From a virus, in the IMG/VR virus record IMGVR_UViG_3300049827_000058, positions 1 to 23,053 of that record: 23,053 bases of DNA; one strand, 5' to 3'. The position numbers and the translations under genes are program-made. Positions 7,036-15,059 of the stretch are shown in pieces (the first letter of the stretch is position 1; every line of letters begins with the position of its first letter). The notes beneath the pieces were generated by a model. That model made no database searches. It saw nothing but the letters and a program-made list of their open reading frames with translations, and was not told where the DNA came from.

Positions 7036-8425
7036 ATTGGCTTTGTATTCCTGCAATTACATCGTTGATCGAAAGGTTCTGTGTTGGGATTGATTCTCTT
7101 GAACCACCCAAGATTTTGGTCAACTCATTAAACGTCATGTTAGATGGGTTGGTAGAAGTTGGCATTGCAGGGGCTTTGCCGTAGTCAGGGCTTAACAACT
7201 GTTCCCATTGAGTGCCACGAAGCATCTCTTTATTACCGAAGTCAATTGGTGCTAAAGGTGTGAACGCTGCTGTACCTGTAGGTTTAATTGGGCTAGTCCA
7301 ATCGCTAGGTATAGGTACTATTGGGAAGCCACCAGAGCCACCGCCCTCAAGTGCTTTGTTTGCACCTGCGATTGTTGCAACAACACCTGCGGCTCGAATG
7401 GCATCGGATACACCTAAACCAGACTTAGCGGCATTTGCAACATTTGAAGCCGTAGCCGCACCTTCATTCAGTTTAGCCGCAACAGACTCAGGAGTTATCC
7501 CACCAGCAGCACCTGTAAAGATGCCACTGCCACCAGTTAAAGCGGTATTTGTAACTGTTGGTGCGCCTGTAGCCAAGGCATTACCCAATTCAGCAGCACC
7601 AGCAGAACCGCCAGAGCCACCCAAAGCCAAATCTAGTTGAGCAAGTTCAGCTTCGGTCATTGCACTACCAAGCAAACCTGAACCGCCACCCATGCCTGTA
7701 GCACCTTCAGCCAGTTTAGCGGCTACAGAGTCAGCAGTAATGCCACCAGCAGTACCTGTTAAAAGACCGCTACCGCCCGTCAAACTTGTCACTGTTGGTA
7801 CAGTTGCACCTGTTAGCAAAGCATTGCCAAGAGAAGTAGCACCAGCAGAGCCACCTACACCACCTAAAGCTAGGTCTAATTGAGCAAGTTCAGCCGCTGT
7901 CATGCCAGCAGCACCTGCGCTACCTGCGGCTGCACCACCTGTTGCACCTGCTGCACCTAAAGACTCTAACCCACCAAGACCAGCCGCCAACAAAGCCATT
8001 GTTGCAAAAGGCTTGATGATCTCAGCAGCATTAGAACTAGATGCGCCTGTAGTGTAGAAAACTGGTTTGCCATCAGGAGTGAAATCTACTCGGTAGCCTG
8101 TGTTACCTTTGCCCTCAAAAGTACCACCAAAAGCATTGCCTGTTTGACGCTCGCTGTAAGTAACTGGAACAGCTTGACCAGTTACTTTATTCCCAAAGGT
8201 TTGTTCTTCTTGAGTTTGATAGATTGGAGTGCCATCTACACCCTCACCCATGTATAACTCAACTTGCTTGGTTACAGGGCCAAACTGGTTAATGTCGGTA
8301 ATCCCAATGCTATCCAAGATGCGAGCCATGTCTTTGGTAGCCGCATCAGCACCATATCCACCTGTCCACTTGTCGGTAGTGCCTTGCGATTGAATCTGCT
8401 TAATGAGATTATCAATGTTTGACAT
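7004..8425 (-). CDS. Gly/Ala-rich internal virion protein with a duplicated module
   Basis: 473 aa. Residues 1-130 are a globular N-terminal part (for example VELYMGEGVDGTPIYQTQEE, RVDFTPDGKPVFYTTG). Residues 131-360 are Gly/Ala/Ser/Leu-rich and weakly hydrophobic (KPFATMALLAAGLGGLESLG). An internal repeat with an 81-residue period covers about 175-245 and 256-325. The C-terminus is Pro/Thr-rich and then helical. Placement between portal and scaffold and its composition recall ejected internal proteins of short-tailed phages that insert into membranes; that role is inferred, not shown. It starts two bases after the portal stop, with AAGGG upstream. Confidence 0.68.
   Translation of the reverse strand: MSNIDNLIKQIQSQGTTDKWTGGYGADAATKDMARILDSIGITDINQFGPVTKQVELYMGEGVDGTPIYQTQEEQTFGNKVTGQAVPVTYSERQTGNAFGGTFEGKGNTGYRVDFTPDGKPVFYTTGASSSNAAEIIKPFATMALLAAGLGGLESLGAAGATGGAAAGSAGAAGMTAAELAQLDLALGGVGGSAGATSLGNALLTGATVPTVTSLTGGSGLLTGTAGGITADSVAAKLAEGATGMGGGSGLLGSAMTEAELAQLDLALGGSGGSAGAAELGNALATGAPTVTNTALTGGSGIFTGAAGGITPESVAAKLNEGAATASNVANAAKSGLGVSDAIRAAGVVATIAGANKALEGGGSGGFPIVPIPSDWTSPIKPTGTAAFTPLAPIDFGNKEMLRGTQWEQLLSPDYGKAPAMPTSTNPSNMTFNELTKILGGSRESIPTQNLSINDVIAGIQSQYGQTPQGSMG
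7451..7903 (-). repeat. Internal 243-bp duplication in the Gly/Ala-rich gene
   Basis: Two copies, about 7691-7903 and 7451-7660, encode the same series of segments: AELAQLDLALGG, GNALxTGA, LTGGSG, TAGGIT or GAAGGIT, and SVAAKLxEGA. The copies differ at many bases, so the duplication is not very recent. Confidence 0.8.
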
Positions 8426-8427
8426 GA

Positions 8428-10563
8428 TTAACCCTTAATCTCTACGTTAGAAGTGATACCAGCACCAACCTTCATTGCTTTCAATTGAGCCTCAACCTCA
8501 AACTCTTGCTGTTTCATAGCGAAGTAAGCCTGTTGTTTCTCACGCTCTAATTGCAACTTAGCCGCTTCTTTCTCACGAAGTAACTGCATCTCAAGGCCAG
8601 CCTTTTGTTGAGCCATTTGCATATCAATCTGCATTTGCTGTTGTTGCAGTTGCATATCAGCTTGGGCTTTTTGTTGGTTAGCCTGAATCTCAGCCTGAGT
8701 CTTTTGCATCAATGCCTGAACTTCTGGAGGCATCTGTGGTTGTTGTGGAGGAGGAGGATTAGACAACTGCTGATCTTGCTCTGGTGTGATTGCTTTGTAG
8801 AACTCACCAGAATCCTTAAATCCTGCCAACTCAACCATTCGACCCAAGGTAGAACGATACTGAGCAGGGCTGACATAAGGATTGGCAGGGCCGTACTGGT
8901 TAATCAGTTGCTCTTGTTTGGCAAGAACCATCTGAAGCATAGCCATTTGCTCTTGTCTGTTACCAGCACCCAAACCTACGTTAATCGCTACATCGTATTG
9001 ATTAGCCCATGTGCGAGGGTCAAACTCTACAAATTCACCTCTCATACGCACCAAACGAGGCTTGTCTTGGTACTTGCACAATAGATGCAAGATGCCCTTA
9101 AACAGAGACTTAACGCCTGTCTCAGCAAACAAACGAGCCATCAACTCAATCTTACCTGCGCCAGCTTGTTGCATAGAAGCAACAGCCGCAGCAGTCACGT
9201 TCTGCAAGATAGATGGGTCTAAACCCTGTGAAGCATCAGATACGCCTGTACGCTTCGATTGCATGGTGTCCAAGTACTGAAGCATTGGGAAAGCCGCTTG
9301 AGCCACATTGGTCACATTAAGTTGCGACACAGCTCCTTGAGACTTAGCACGAATAACACCACCAGCAGTAGATGTAAGAAGGTCGTCAAGGTTTACCTGC
9401 CCTTCAACAGCGACAACACGAGCATTGTTTGTCAGATAGAGGTTATCCAGAATCTGACGAGTGATCGTAGTCTTGATTAGCTGAATGTCTGTGGTTCTAT
9501 CAGCAAGTGAGTTGCCAAAGAACTTGTGTGGGATTGGGATGGGGCAGATTGAGTGGAAAGGAACGTAGTCCACTTCCTCAACCATCTCTTTACCCTTCTT
9601 GTCCTCAAGAATCTCGTTACCTGCGTAGAACACCTGAACGAGTGAGGCAATACCCTTACCATTTACATCAGTCTTTACATAGCACTCAAAGACCTCAATC
9701 TCTTGCATGGATGGGTCATCAGTCTGGACTTGGTAAGGTTGCTCACCAGCAGAGAAACGAGCCACACGCTCAGGAGTGTATGCAAGAGCATCACCCATTT
9801 GCAGACCTTCAACTTGCTTTTTGTTAAAGCCCATAGCGATTAGATCACTACGAGTCAGCATTTGTCTGTGGGCTACGAATGGGCTGTCAGCAATGGTACG
9901 AGCTTTCTTGCTAATCAAGAACTCCTCTGGGGGTACATTCTCAATGCGAACCCGACCGACCATCTTTTTCTGCTGCACAACCACGTTGTGAATGGAGTTA
10001 ATCATTGGCTGACCCATCTGATCAAACGCAGGATTACCCATTTGATCTAGGATAGGGAATTCCTCTGTGTCTTGCTCGACAATCTCCATTGTGTCGTCAG
10101 ACATAAGCATTGCCAACTCATCGTTAGACAAGTTGAAGTAACGCTCTTTGGTAATGTTTTCCTCGTCAGCCCAATATGCTTTCACCACTCCATTTTTCTG
10201 AAGCAGAGCATCCTTAAACCAATCATGGAGAATGGCTACGCCTTCGTTATCCCTGTTAAATACCCAGTTACAGTAGTCAGTAGCTTGCTTGGCAGAGGCT
10301 TCGTCTCTTGGGCCTTGTGGCTCAAAAACAACAATGTTGTCTGAGCCTGTAAAGATGCGAACTAAAGAGGGTAGAGCACCATCAATTGCTTCGGCTACCT
10401 CACCAGTAACGATCTGAGACTTGCCTTCGACCTCGTTATTGTAAGGTTGACGTAAGTAAGCCTCAAGAGCCTGTTTACGTTGTTCAACTGTCTCACTTTC
10501 AATGTAGCCGATCGCATCCGAAATTTCTGCGTCAATTATCGACGACAAGTCGTTCGTTTCCAT
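8428..10563 (-). CDS. Portal protein, P22-like family
   Basis: 711 aa. The N-terminal region (GEVAEAIDGALPSLVRIFTG, then CNWVFNRDNEG and LLQKNGVVKAYW) and the central VPPEEFLISKKARTI, FGNSLADRTTDIQ and DNLYLTNNARVVAVEGQVNL are characteristic of P22-type portals. The last 120 residues form a Gln/Lys/Met-rich coiled coil after a PPPPQQPQMPP linker, equivalent to the barrel or extended tail of long portals. The portal forms the dodecameric vertex ring that docks TerL and the adaptor. It follows TerL in the usual order, with a 55-aa gene overlapping its start. Ribosome site AAGGAAAA lies before the ATG. Confidence 0.9.
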   Translation of the reverse strand: METNDLSSIIDAEISDAIGYIESETVEQRKQALEAYLRQPYNNEVEGKSQIVTGEVAEAIDGALPSLVRIFTGSDNIVVFEPQGPRDEASAKQATDYCNWVFNRDNEGVAILHDWFKDALLQKNGVVKAYWADEENITKERYFNLSNDELAMLMSDDTMEIVEQDTEEFPILDQMGNPAFDQMGQPMINSIHNVVVQQKKMVGRVRIENVPPEEFLISKKARTIADSPFVAHRQMLTRSDLIAMGFNKKQVEGLQMGDALAYTPERVARFSAGEQPYQVQTDDPSMQEIEVFECYVKTDVNGKGIASLVQVFYAGNEILEDKKGKEMVEEVDYVPFHSICPIPIPHKFFGNSLADRTTDIQLIKTTITRQILDNLYLTNNARVVAVEGQVNLDDLLTSTAGGVIRAKSQGAVSQLNVTNVAQAAFPMLQYLDTMQSKRTGVSDASQGLDPSILQNVTAAAVASMQQAGAGKIELMARLFAETGVKSLFKGILHLLCKYQDKPRLVRMRGEFVEFDPRTWANQYDVAINVGLGAGNRQEQMAMLQMVLAKQEQLINQYGPANPYVSPAQYRSTLGRMVELAGFKDSGEFYKAITPEQDQQLSNPPPPQQPQMPPEVQALMQKTQAEIQANQQKAQADMQLQQQQMQIDMQMAQQKAGLEMQLLREKEAAKLQLEREKQQAYFAMKQQEFEVEAQLKAMKVGAGITSNVEIKG

Positions 10564-10699
10564 GTTTTTCCTTTGGAGGCCGTCCCATTCTGGGTTTGTC
10601 CGATTTTAACTCTTTAATAGCATTTTCTAACATTTCAATGCGGTTTTCAAGTTCTTTTACTTTTGGGGCTAGATTTACCCCTTGACGCTCTACATACAT
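10532..10699 (-). CDS. Nested 55-aa coiled-coil protein between TerL and portal
   Basis: The frame starts at ATG 10699, six bases after a near-perfect AGGAG, and ends at TGA 10532 inside the portal gene (32-base overlap). The protein begins MYVERQGVNLAPKVKELEN and continues as a heptad-like helix (IEMLENAIKELK), then carries a short basic RMGRPPKEK element resembling an AT-hook core (GRP). The function is unknown. A DNA-binding or packaging accessory is possible from position and motif only. The strong ribosome site and the exact filling of an otherwise empty 148-base gap support a real gene. Confidence 0.65.
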   Translation of the reverse strand: MYVERQGVNLAPKVKELENRIEMLENAIKELKSDKPRMGRPPKEKHGNERLVVDN

Positions 10700-10711
10700 A
10701 CTATTCTCCTG

Positions 10712-11980
10712 TTAAACAATCCAACTCGGTGCTTTGTTAATGGGTTTACCCCATGTAGAGTGACCTTCATCTAGACCAATTGCAAGCATCCTAAACGAGT
10801 CCGAGCCGTGGGATGACCAGTCATGCAATGGCCTTTCAAAGAATATCTTTCTCTTTTCGTCATAGTGCCTACGATAGTTTCTTAAACAATTTAGACCTAT
10901 CTGTACGCTTGGGACATTAAACCAGCATCGAGGAAGAATCCTTCTAACGGCTTGGATGCCATCGTCAATGCTCATCATTGGAGCAATCTTTATTTGTAAT
11001 CCTGCTTCTTCCAACATTTCAAGCCTACTCTTACCTGTTCCAAGTTCTCGTACTCGCACATCGTGAGGCAGTATGTGTTCAGCTTTTTCATAGTTGTTAT
11101 CTCGCAACCATTTAACATAAGCATCTAAGCCTACCCCATGATTCTCGTAGTAGTCGATCAATCTGATCTCTGTGCCTACTAATTGAGCAACCCAGATAGA
11201 AGTAGAGTCACCCATACCCAAGTCCCAAGCGGTAAAGGTACGGCTGAGTTCCTCCCAAGGAATCTCTTGCATGTGCTTCTTGTCTTCTAGCTCGTTAAGG
11301 ATTTGCCCATAGTAAGAACCCTCTACAGCAGCGTCAAAGGAACACTCAAACTCTTGGCGATACTTATCCTCACCCATCTCATTGCGAGCCGCCTTCAGTT
11401 CTGTGTCATCCACTACACCTGTCTCAGAGGCTTTGAACTCTAGCAAACCCCAACCATCCTCCTTCTCAGCCCTGTCTCGCAGTTCCTTGAAGTGGTTGTG
11501 TCCTTTGGGTGTACCAATGAATAAGCACCAACCTTTGCGGTCTGTCAGAGCAGGTCTAACGATGTCTGTCCATATCTTAGGGTTCTGATCTCCAACTTCG
11601 TCTAGGATTACTCCATCAAACCATTGTCCACGCAATGAATCTGGGTTATCCGAGCCATAAAGTTGAATCCTTCTGCTTCCTAAAAAATCAACTCTTAACT
11701 CTGAAATATTGTTTATTGCATCTAGTGGCTCAACATATTTAGTCAAGTAATCCCAAGCAACACGCTTTGCTTGCCCATAAGTCGGAGCAATGTAGGCATA
11801 TCTAGCCATGTCATATTGGTTGTTGACAGCTTCCATAATCAAATGGTTTAAAGCTGAAACTGTTTTGCCAAACCTTCGATGTGCGACAACTACACCAAAA
11901 CGCTTTTCTCCAAGCATTTCATGTATTTTTATCTGATGCTCTCTTGGTTTGTAGTCAATTTGGATTTCTACTTCTTCCAT
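10712..11980 (-). CDS. terL: Terminase large subunit (packaging ATPase and nuclease)
   Basis: 422 aa. The ATPase domain has a variant Walker A at residues 33-40 (AHRRFGKT), Walker B VILDEV at 124-129 with catalytic Glu128, and a coupling motif IGTPKG at 155-160. The RNase H-like nuclease domain has its first acidic site in AWDLGMGDSTS (Asp253, Asp258), a second in HDVR (Asp307), and a late cluster DWSSHGSDSFRM. Together these drive ATP-powered DNA translocation into the prohead and cut the concatemer. The gene overlaps the end of TerS by 13 bases and precedes the portal. Length is slightly short for the family but all motifs are present. Confidence 0.95.
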   Translation of the reverse strand: MEEVEIQIDYKPREHQIKIHEMLGEKRFGVVVAHRRFGKTVSALNHLIMEAVNNQYDMARYAYIAPTYGQAKRVAWDYLTKYVEPLDAINNISELRVDFLGSRRIQLYGSDNPDSLRGQWFDGVILDEVGDQNPKIWTDIVRPALTDRKGWCLFIGTPKGHNHFKELRDRAEKEDGWGLLEFKASETGVVDDTELKAARNEMGEDKYRQEFECSFDAAVEGSYYGQILNELEDKKHMQEIPWEELSRTFTAWDLGMGDSTSIWVAQLVGTEIRLIDYYENHGVGLDAYVKWLRDNNYEKAEHILPHDVRVRELGTGKSRLEMLEEAGLQIKIAPMMSIDDGIQAVRRILPRCWFNVPSVQIGLNCLRNYRRHYDEKRKIFFERPLHDWSSHGSDSFRMLAIGLDEGHSTWGKPINKAPSWIV

Positions 11981-12270
11981 GTGACTACCATTTTCAAAGG
12001 CTTCTCAGTATCACTACCGACCTCAACAGCAGAAAGTCTTGGATGAATATATGGCGCAGCATCTTTAGCAACCCTTACAGCCGCCTCTTTGTCACCACTT
12101 TGATAGAAATCAATCATTGACTCAATCATCACCTCTAATGGCGTTAAACCCATCTCAGCGCACTTTTCTGCAATTTCTCTAGTCTTTGTAGTAACACTTC
12201 CTACTTTGCGACCAGCACCTGCTCTAGCACCACCACGAGATGATTTAATTTGATTATTTTCATTTGTCAT
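11968..12270 (-). CDS. terS: Terminase small subunit-like DNA-recognition protein
   Basis: 100 aa. The N-terminus carries RGGARAGAGRKVGS, a motif commonly seen at the start of small terminase-like proteins next to TerL. A predicted helical body (IAEKCAEMGLTPLEVMIESM, DFYQSGDKEAAVRVAKDAAP) follows. It would recognise the packaging site and regulate TerL. Immediate position before TerL with overlapping reading frames supports the call; sequence similarity alone would be moderate. Its start overlaps the HNH gene by 11 bases. Confidence 0.82.
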   Translation of the reverse strand: MTNENNQIKSSRGGARAGAGRKVGSVTTKTREIAEKCAEMGLTPLEVMIESMIDFYQSGDKEAAVRVAKDAAPYIHPRLSAVEVGSDTEKPLKMVVTWKK

Positions 12271-12775
12271 TTGTATGACCCCTTATGTATCTAGCTATTG
12301 CCTCAAATACTTCTGGATTGTCGCAATCTGACTTTAGCCTATTTGCTTTCCACGATATTACACGAACATTTCCTTTGATGTAACCTTTTGTATTAACAAC
12401 TTTATCAAGTGTAGGTGTTGATTCGCTTTTATGTCCATTTCCTTTTGAAGTTAAAGTGATACCAAGAACACAACACTTTTCAGGAATTGCACAATCTTCA
12501 ACCTCAATGTTAAATGGAATATTTGAATTTCTTGCTCTGTTTCGAGCTTCAATCCAGATTGTTCTAGCTGGATTTTTATAGTATCTGACCTTACGCCACT
12601 CAACCCATATAGGATCTTGTCCATAAGATCTCATGCAAGGCTTACAGTAGCTTCCCCGACCAGTAGGAGATGATTTGTTTAAATAAAAATCAAGTGGGTT
12701 TTTATAAGTTTTACATCTTGAACAATGATGTAACTCTACCCCATCATTAACAACTACTCGCTGTTTCCGTTGCAT
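12260..12775 (-). CDS. HNH-type endonuclease with N-terminal zinc ribbon
   Basis: 171 aa. Residues 18-47 hold two Cys pairs (CSRC and CKPC) of a zinc ribbon. The C-terminal part has a pattern typical of phage HNH/His-Me finger nucleases: CVLGITL, then TPTLDKVVNTKGYIKGNVRV and SWKANRLKSD (residues 120-150). AAGGA precedes ATG by seven bases. Location directly before TerS matches two known situations: a homing-type free-standing nuclease inserted by packaging genes, or an HNH protein that assists terminase cleavage. The DNA appears AT-richer than terL, which hints at separate acquisition. Active-site residues are inferred by pattern. Confidence 0.78.
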   Translation of the reverse strand: MQRKQRVVVNDGVELHHCSRCKTYKNPLDFYLNKSSPTGRGSYCKPCMRSYGQDPIWVEWRKVRYYKNPARTIWIEARNRARNSNIPFNIEVEDCAIPEKCCVLGITLTSKGNGHKSESTPTLDKVVNTKGYIKGNVRVISWKANRLKSDCDNPEVFEAIARYIRGHTNDK

Positions 12776-12796
12776 TCACATTCCTTTCGGTTTGTG

Positions 12797-12827
12797 AATA
12801 TTTTATCACAATATTTTGATAAATATT
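12797..12827. promoter_or_regulatory. AT-rich dyad upstream of the HNH/terminase unit
   Basis: This 104-base gap (12776-12879) contains an inverted repeat: TTTATCA (12802-12808) and TGATAAA (12817-12823). It extends outward as AATAT and ATATT with one unpaired base. The right side lacks the T run expected of a terminator. An operator, or a promoter-associated dyad for the leftward packaging genes, is possible. A minus-strand TAAAAT hexamer (complement of 12800-12805) could be a -10, but no matching -35 is convincing. Confidence 0.4.
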
Positions 12828-12879
12828 AAAAAGCATTTGTGTTTGACTCCTCTAGGGTTGGTCAAGGTTAAGTTAGTGA

Positions 12880-14319
12880 TTACTCGCCTAGTAGTGACGG
12901 CATAAGTTCATAGAGTTTCTTACGCTGTTCTTCGTCTGCTAGTAGTCCTAATGGTAGCACACCAGCAAGAATGTCTGCTTCTTTAGTTCTAGTTGGGTCA
13001 AAAGCAGCAAACTTACTTCTAATCTGGTTTGGCTCAAATACAACTCCTACATCTACTAGCTTTGGACTACCTGCGCCAGCATCAAAAGTATTTTTAAGAA
13101 TTAAGGCATCATGCCCCTTGCGTTTAGCTTCTTCAACCAAATCGTTGTAAGACTTCTCTCGGTATGCTTGACCTTTAAAATCGTAAACCATAGGGTTTTC
13201 ATAACGCAATGCAACTGGCATTACATTACCGCCTTCTTGCGTCTTATCAATTAAGGCTCGTTCAGCAGCAATTGCTTTAAAGTTATCAATCTCTTTTATT
13301 GCAGATTTAGCAGCTTTTTCACCAACCAAGTCAACAAGTTCTGTTTTTAGATTATTAAACTGCTCTGGTGTGTAAGTGTTATACCAACCATAAGGCATCA
13401 GTTCTTTATATTTTTTATCTAATAACTCTGCTTGTGCTTGTGGATGTTGCAGACTATAAAAAGTTTGGTTAATCTTTTCAGTCATTGTGTCTCTAGCATC
13501 ACCATACTTGGCAACCAATAACTGAGCATCATTCATGCGTTTTATTTCGCTATCCTCTGCAATGAGCATTTGTTTCTCGTACTCATCCCAATTTCCACGC
13601 TTTTCAGCAGACTTAGCTTTACGCATTGCTTCTCTATATTCTCTTGACCCACCAATCTGTGCATATCCTGATGCTGTTTCAGCACCATGACCTTTCATGG
13701 ACACAGTATTTAGTGCTGCAATTTCTTCGTCAGTTTTACCTAATTTCTTTAAAAATTCAATAGACTTAGGGTCTGTTGTTTTTTGCAACATTGCTGCTGG
13801 AGGGTTTTGTGGGTCACGAGCAAAGAAAAAGCCTTTTTTAGCACTTTCAGCACCAGTTGCCTCACCTAACAAGCCCTTGTCAAACGCTTTAATATCACCT
13901 GTACTTCCGTGATACCAACCATAGTCATACCCCTGTTGCAATGAACGAGTGTATGGATTTGGTGATTGACCAATCCTCTCTGCTGCTTCTTTAGCCATCT
14001 GCTGATTTAAAGCAGGAGTTATTTCTTTAATACTTGCACCTACTGGTAAACCCTTAGTAAGTGGGGCTAACAAAGGTGCGGCTTGACCTAACAAGCCTAA
14101 AGCAAACGCTGGCTCTGCGGCTTTTCTAATCTTTTCGTAATCAGGATTTAGAACACTAAACCCCATTTGGTCAGGAGCAGTACCTAACAATCCCTGAACA
14201 ACCGCATAGGTGCGAGGGTCTGCCAATGTGTTTACATCACGCTGTGCGGCTAAAGCCCTAGCCCTAGCACCTTGACGCTGTAAATTAGGATTACCAAAAA
14301 ATGCGCCTAGTTCAGCCAT
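12880..14319 (-). CDS. Putative ADP-ribosyltransferase (polyvalent-protein ART type), likely virion-associated
   Basis: 479 aa. Residues 134-170 (GWYHGSTGDIKAFDKG, then KKGFFFARDP) match the start of ART domains of the polyvalent-protein class: Tyr136-His137-Gly138 and an aromatic-rich second strand at 164-166. Residues 366-435 match its end: NVMPVALRYENPMVYD, GHDALILKN and FEPNQIRSKF, with Gln432 at the usual third catalytic position. About 190 helical, charged residues lie between the two halves. Residues 70-95 are a hydrophobic Ala/Leu segment like that in ejected phage proteins. Known phage ARTs such as T4 Alt modify host RNA polymerase; target and ejection here are inference. It overlaps the preceding 57-aa gene by one base (TAATG). 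Confidence 0.7.
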   Translation of the reverse strand: MAELGAFFGNPNLQRQGARARALAAQRDVNTLADPRTYAVVQGLLGTAPDQMGFSVLNPDYEKIRKAAEPAFALGLLGQAAPLLAPLTKGLPVGASIKEITPALNQQMAKEAAERIGQSPNPYTRSLQQGYDYGWYHGSTGDIKAFDKGLLGEATGAESAKKGFFFARDPQNPPAAMLQKTTDPKSIEFLKKLGKTDEEIAALNTVSMKGHGAETASGYAQIGGSREYREAMRKAKSAEKRGNWDEYEKQMLIAEDSEIKRMNDAQLLVAKYGDARDTMTEKINQTFYSLQHPQAQAELLDKKYKELMPYGWYNTYTPEQFNNLKTELVDLVGEKAAKSAIKEIDNFKAIAAERALIDKTQEGGNVMPVALRYENPMVYDFKGQAYREKSYNDLVEEAKRKGHDALILKNTFDAGAGSPKLVDVGVVFEPNQIRSKFAAFDPTRTKEADILAGVLPLGLLADEEQRKKLYELMPSLLGE

Positions 14320-14492
14320 TATTTCATTCTGCCCATCTTCTTAGCAGCAGAACTAATTGCAATGGCGAGAGCCTGTTTTTGGTCTTTGACAACCTTACCA
14401 CCCTTACCAGAGTGCAGTTCACCCTTGCCAAATTCTTTCATCACAGTAGCCATCTTAGCTTTGCCTGCTTTATTCATCTTTGGAGTTTTCAT
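14319..14492 (-). CDS. DUF6496-like small basic protein
   Basis: 57 aa, start ATG 14492 with GAGGAA upstream, stop TAA sharing a base with the ART gene start. The sequence MATVMKEFGKGELHSGKGGK followed by VVKDQKQALAIAISSAAKK fits the DUF6496 pattern I recall from phage and environmental genomes (MkEF-KGkL-SG, then QAiAIalSeA). It is Lys-rich and soluble. Its function is unknown. It is coupled upstream (ATGA) to the DUF6321-like gene and downstream to the ART gene, so these are made together. Confidence 0.8.
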   Translation of the reverse strand: MKTPKMNKAGKAKMATVMKEFGKGELHSGKGGKVVKDQKQALAIAISSAAKKMGRMK

Positions 14493-14785
14493 TTCTTGTT
14501 CCTCGCAGAAATTGATTTAGCCTTTGCCTTGGCATCAGCTTTTGAACTCGCACCCCACGCTTGGAGGCTTTGCAACAAACGGGTAGGGCTACCATCAGGT
14601 TTTCTCTCAGGCCCTGCCATACCGCCCATACGGGCTAGGAATGAGGCTCTGCGAGGGTTATCGCCAGATTTGACAGGAGGCTTTAGATTGCTCCCTGCAT
14701 TTTCACGCTCGTAAGACTTCCGACCCTTTTCATTGAGTCCGCCTTTAGGGTTCTTACCCTCCTTACGAGTCCAAGCTGCGCTCAT
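14489..14785 (-). CDS. DUF6321-like basic protein
   Basis: 98 aa. The order GLNEKGRKSYERENAGSNLK, PPVKSGDNPRRASFLARMGG and PDGSPTRLLQSLQAWG is the signature I associate with DUF6321, a family widespread in cyanophage and freshwater phage genomes. The protein is rich in Arg, Lys and Gly and lacks hydrophobic segments. Its role is not established; the RRASFLARMGG core and charge suggest nucleic-acid contact. The start overlaps the 52-aa gene and the stop overlaps the DUF6496-like gene, both as ATGA. Confidence 0.82.
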   Translation of the reverse strand: MSAAWTRKEGKNPKGGLNEKGRKSYERENAGSNLKPPVKSGDNPRRASFLARMGGMAGPERKPDGSPTRLLQSLQAWGASSKADAKAKAKSISARNKK

Positions 14786-14940
14786 TTTTTCTTAGCAGTC
14801 TTAGCCGCTTGCTTAAACGCAGACGCAGTTGGCGCACCCTTCGCACCCACTTTACGCATACGCTCTGGAGTCTTGCCAGCAGCCTTTTGCGCCTTGATGC
14901 GTTCTTGTTTGGCATGAATGTTAGCGTAGAGGCCGTTCAT
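14782..14940 (-). CDS. Small basic phage protein (NIHAK...GAPT family)
   Basis: 52 aa, ATG 14940 to TGA 14782. The sequence has MNGLYANIHAKQERIKAQ, ERMRKVGAKGAPTASAFKQ and a Lys-rich end. I recognise this layout (YaNIhaKr-RI, then MRk-G-kGAPTa-aF) as a common tiny phage family of unknown function that often sits near DUF6321-like genes. It is strongly basic. Both ends overlap neighbours as ATGA, so it belongs to the same translationally coupled chain. Confidence 0.75.
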   Translation of the reverse strand: MNGLYANIHAKQERIKAQKAAGKTPERMRKVGAKGAPTASAFKQAAKTAKKK

Positions 14941-15059
14941 TTTTTAGGCTTCTTTGCTTTGTTCTTTGCAGTACGCTCACCCCTGACAGGCATGGGTTTA
15001 GTCTTTTTCTGCATAAGTTTCTGCATCATTTCTATCGCTTGCTGATTTGTCGTTCCCAT
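14937..15059 (-). CDS. Tiny Lys-rich protein
   Basis: 40 aa from ATG 15059, preceded by GAGGAAAAAC, to TGA 14937. The sequence MGTTNQQAIEMMQKLMQKK is a short Met/Gln-rich helix, and the rest is Lys/Arg-rich with RGERTAKNK. It starts 62 bases inside the end of the Cys-rich gene in another frame, and overlaps the next start by four bases. The good ribosome site and coupling favour reality; with so few residues no function can be offered. Confidence 0.6.
   Translation of the reverse strand: MGTTNQQAIEMMQKLMQKKTKPMPVRGERTAKNKAKKPKK

Noticed and set aside
7212-7883. Plus-strand Pro/Ala/Val-rich open frames
   Set aside because: They mirror the Gly/Ala-rich gene on the minus strand; the frame is open because of the composition.
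12797-12827. Rho-independent terminator
   Set aside because: The stem is AT-only for the most part and has no T run on its downstream side in the leftward direction.
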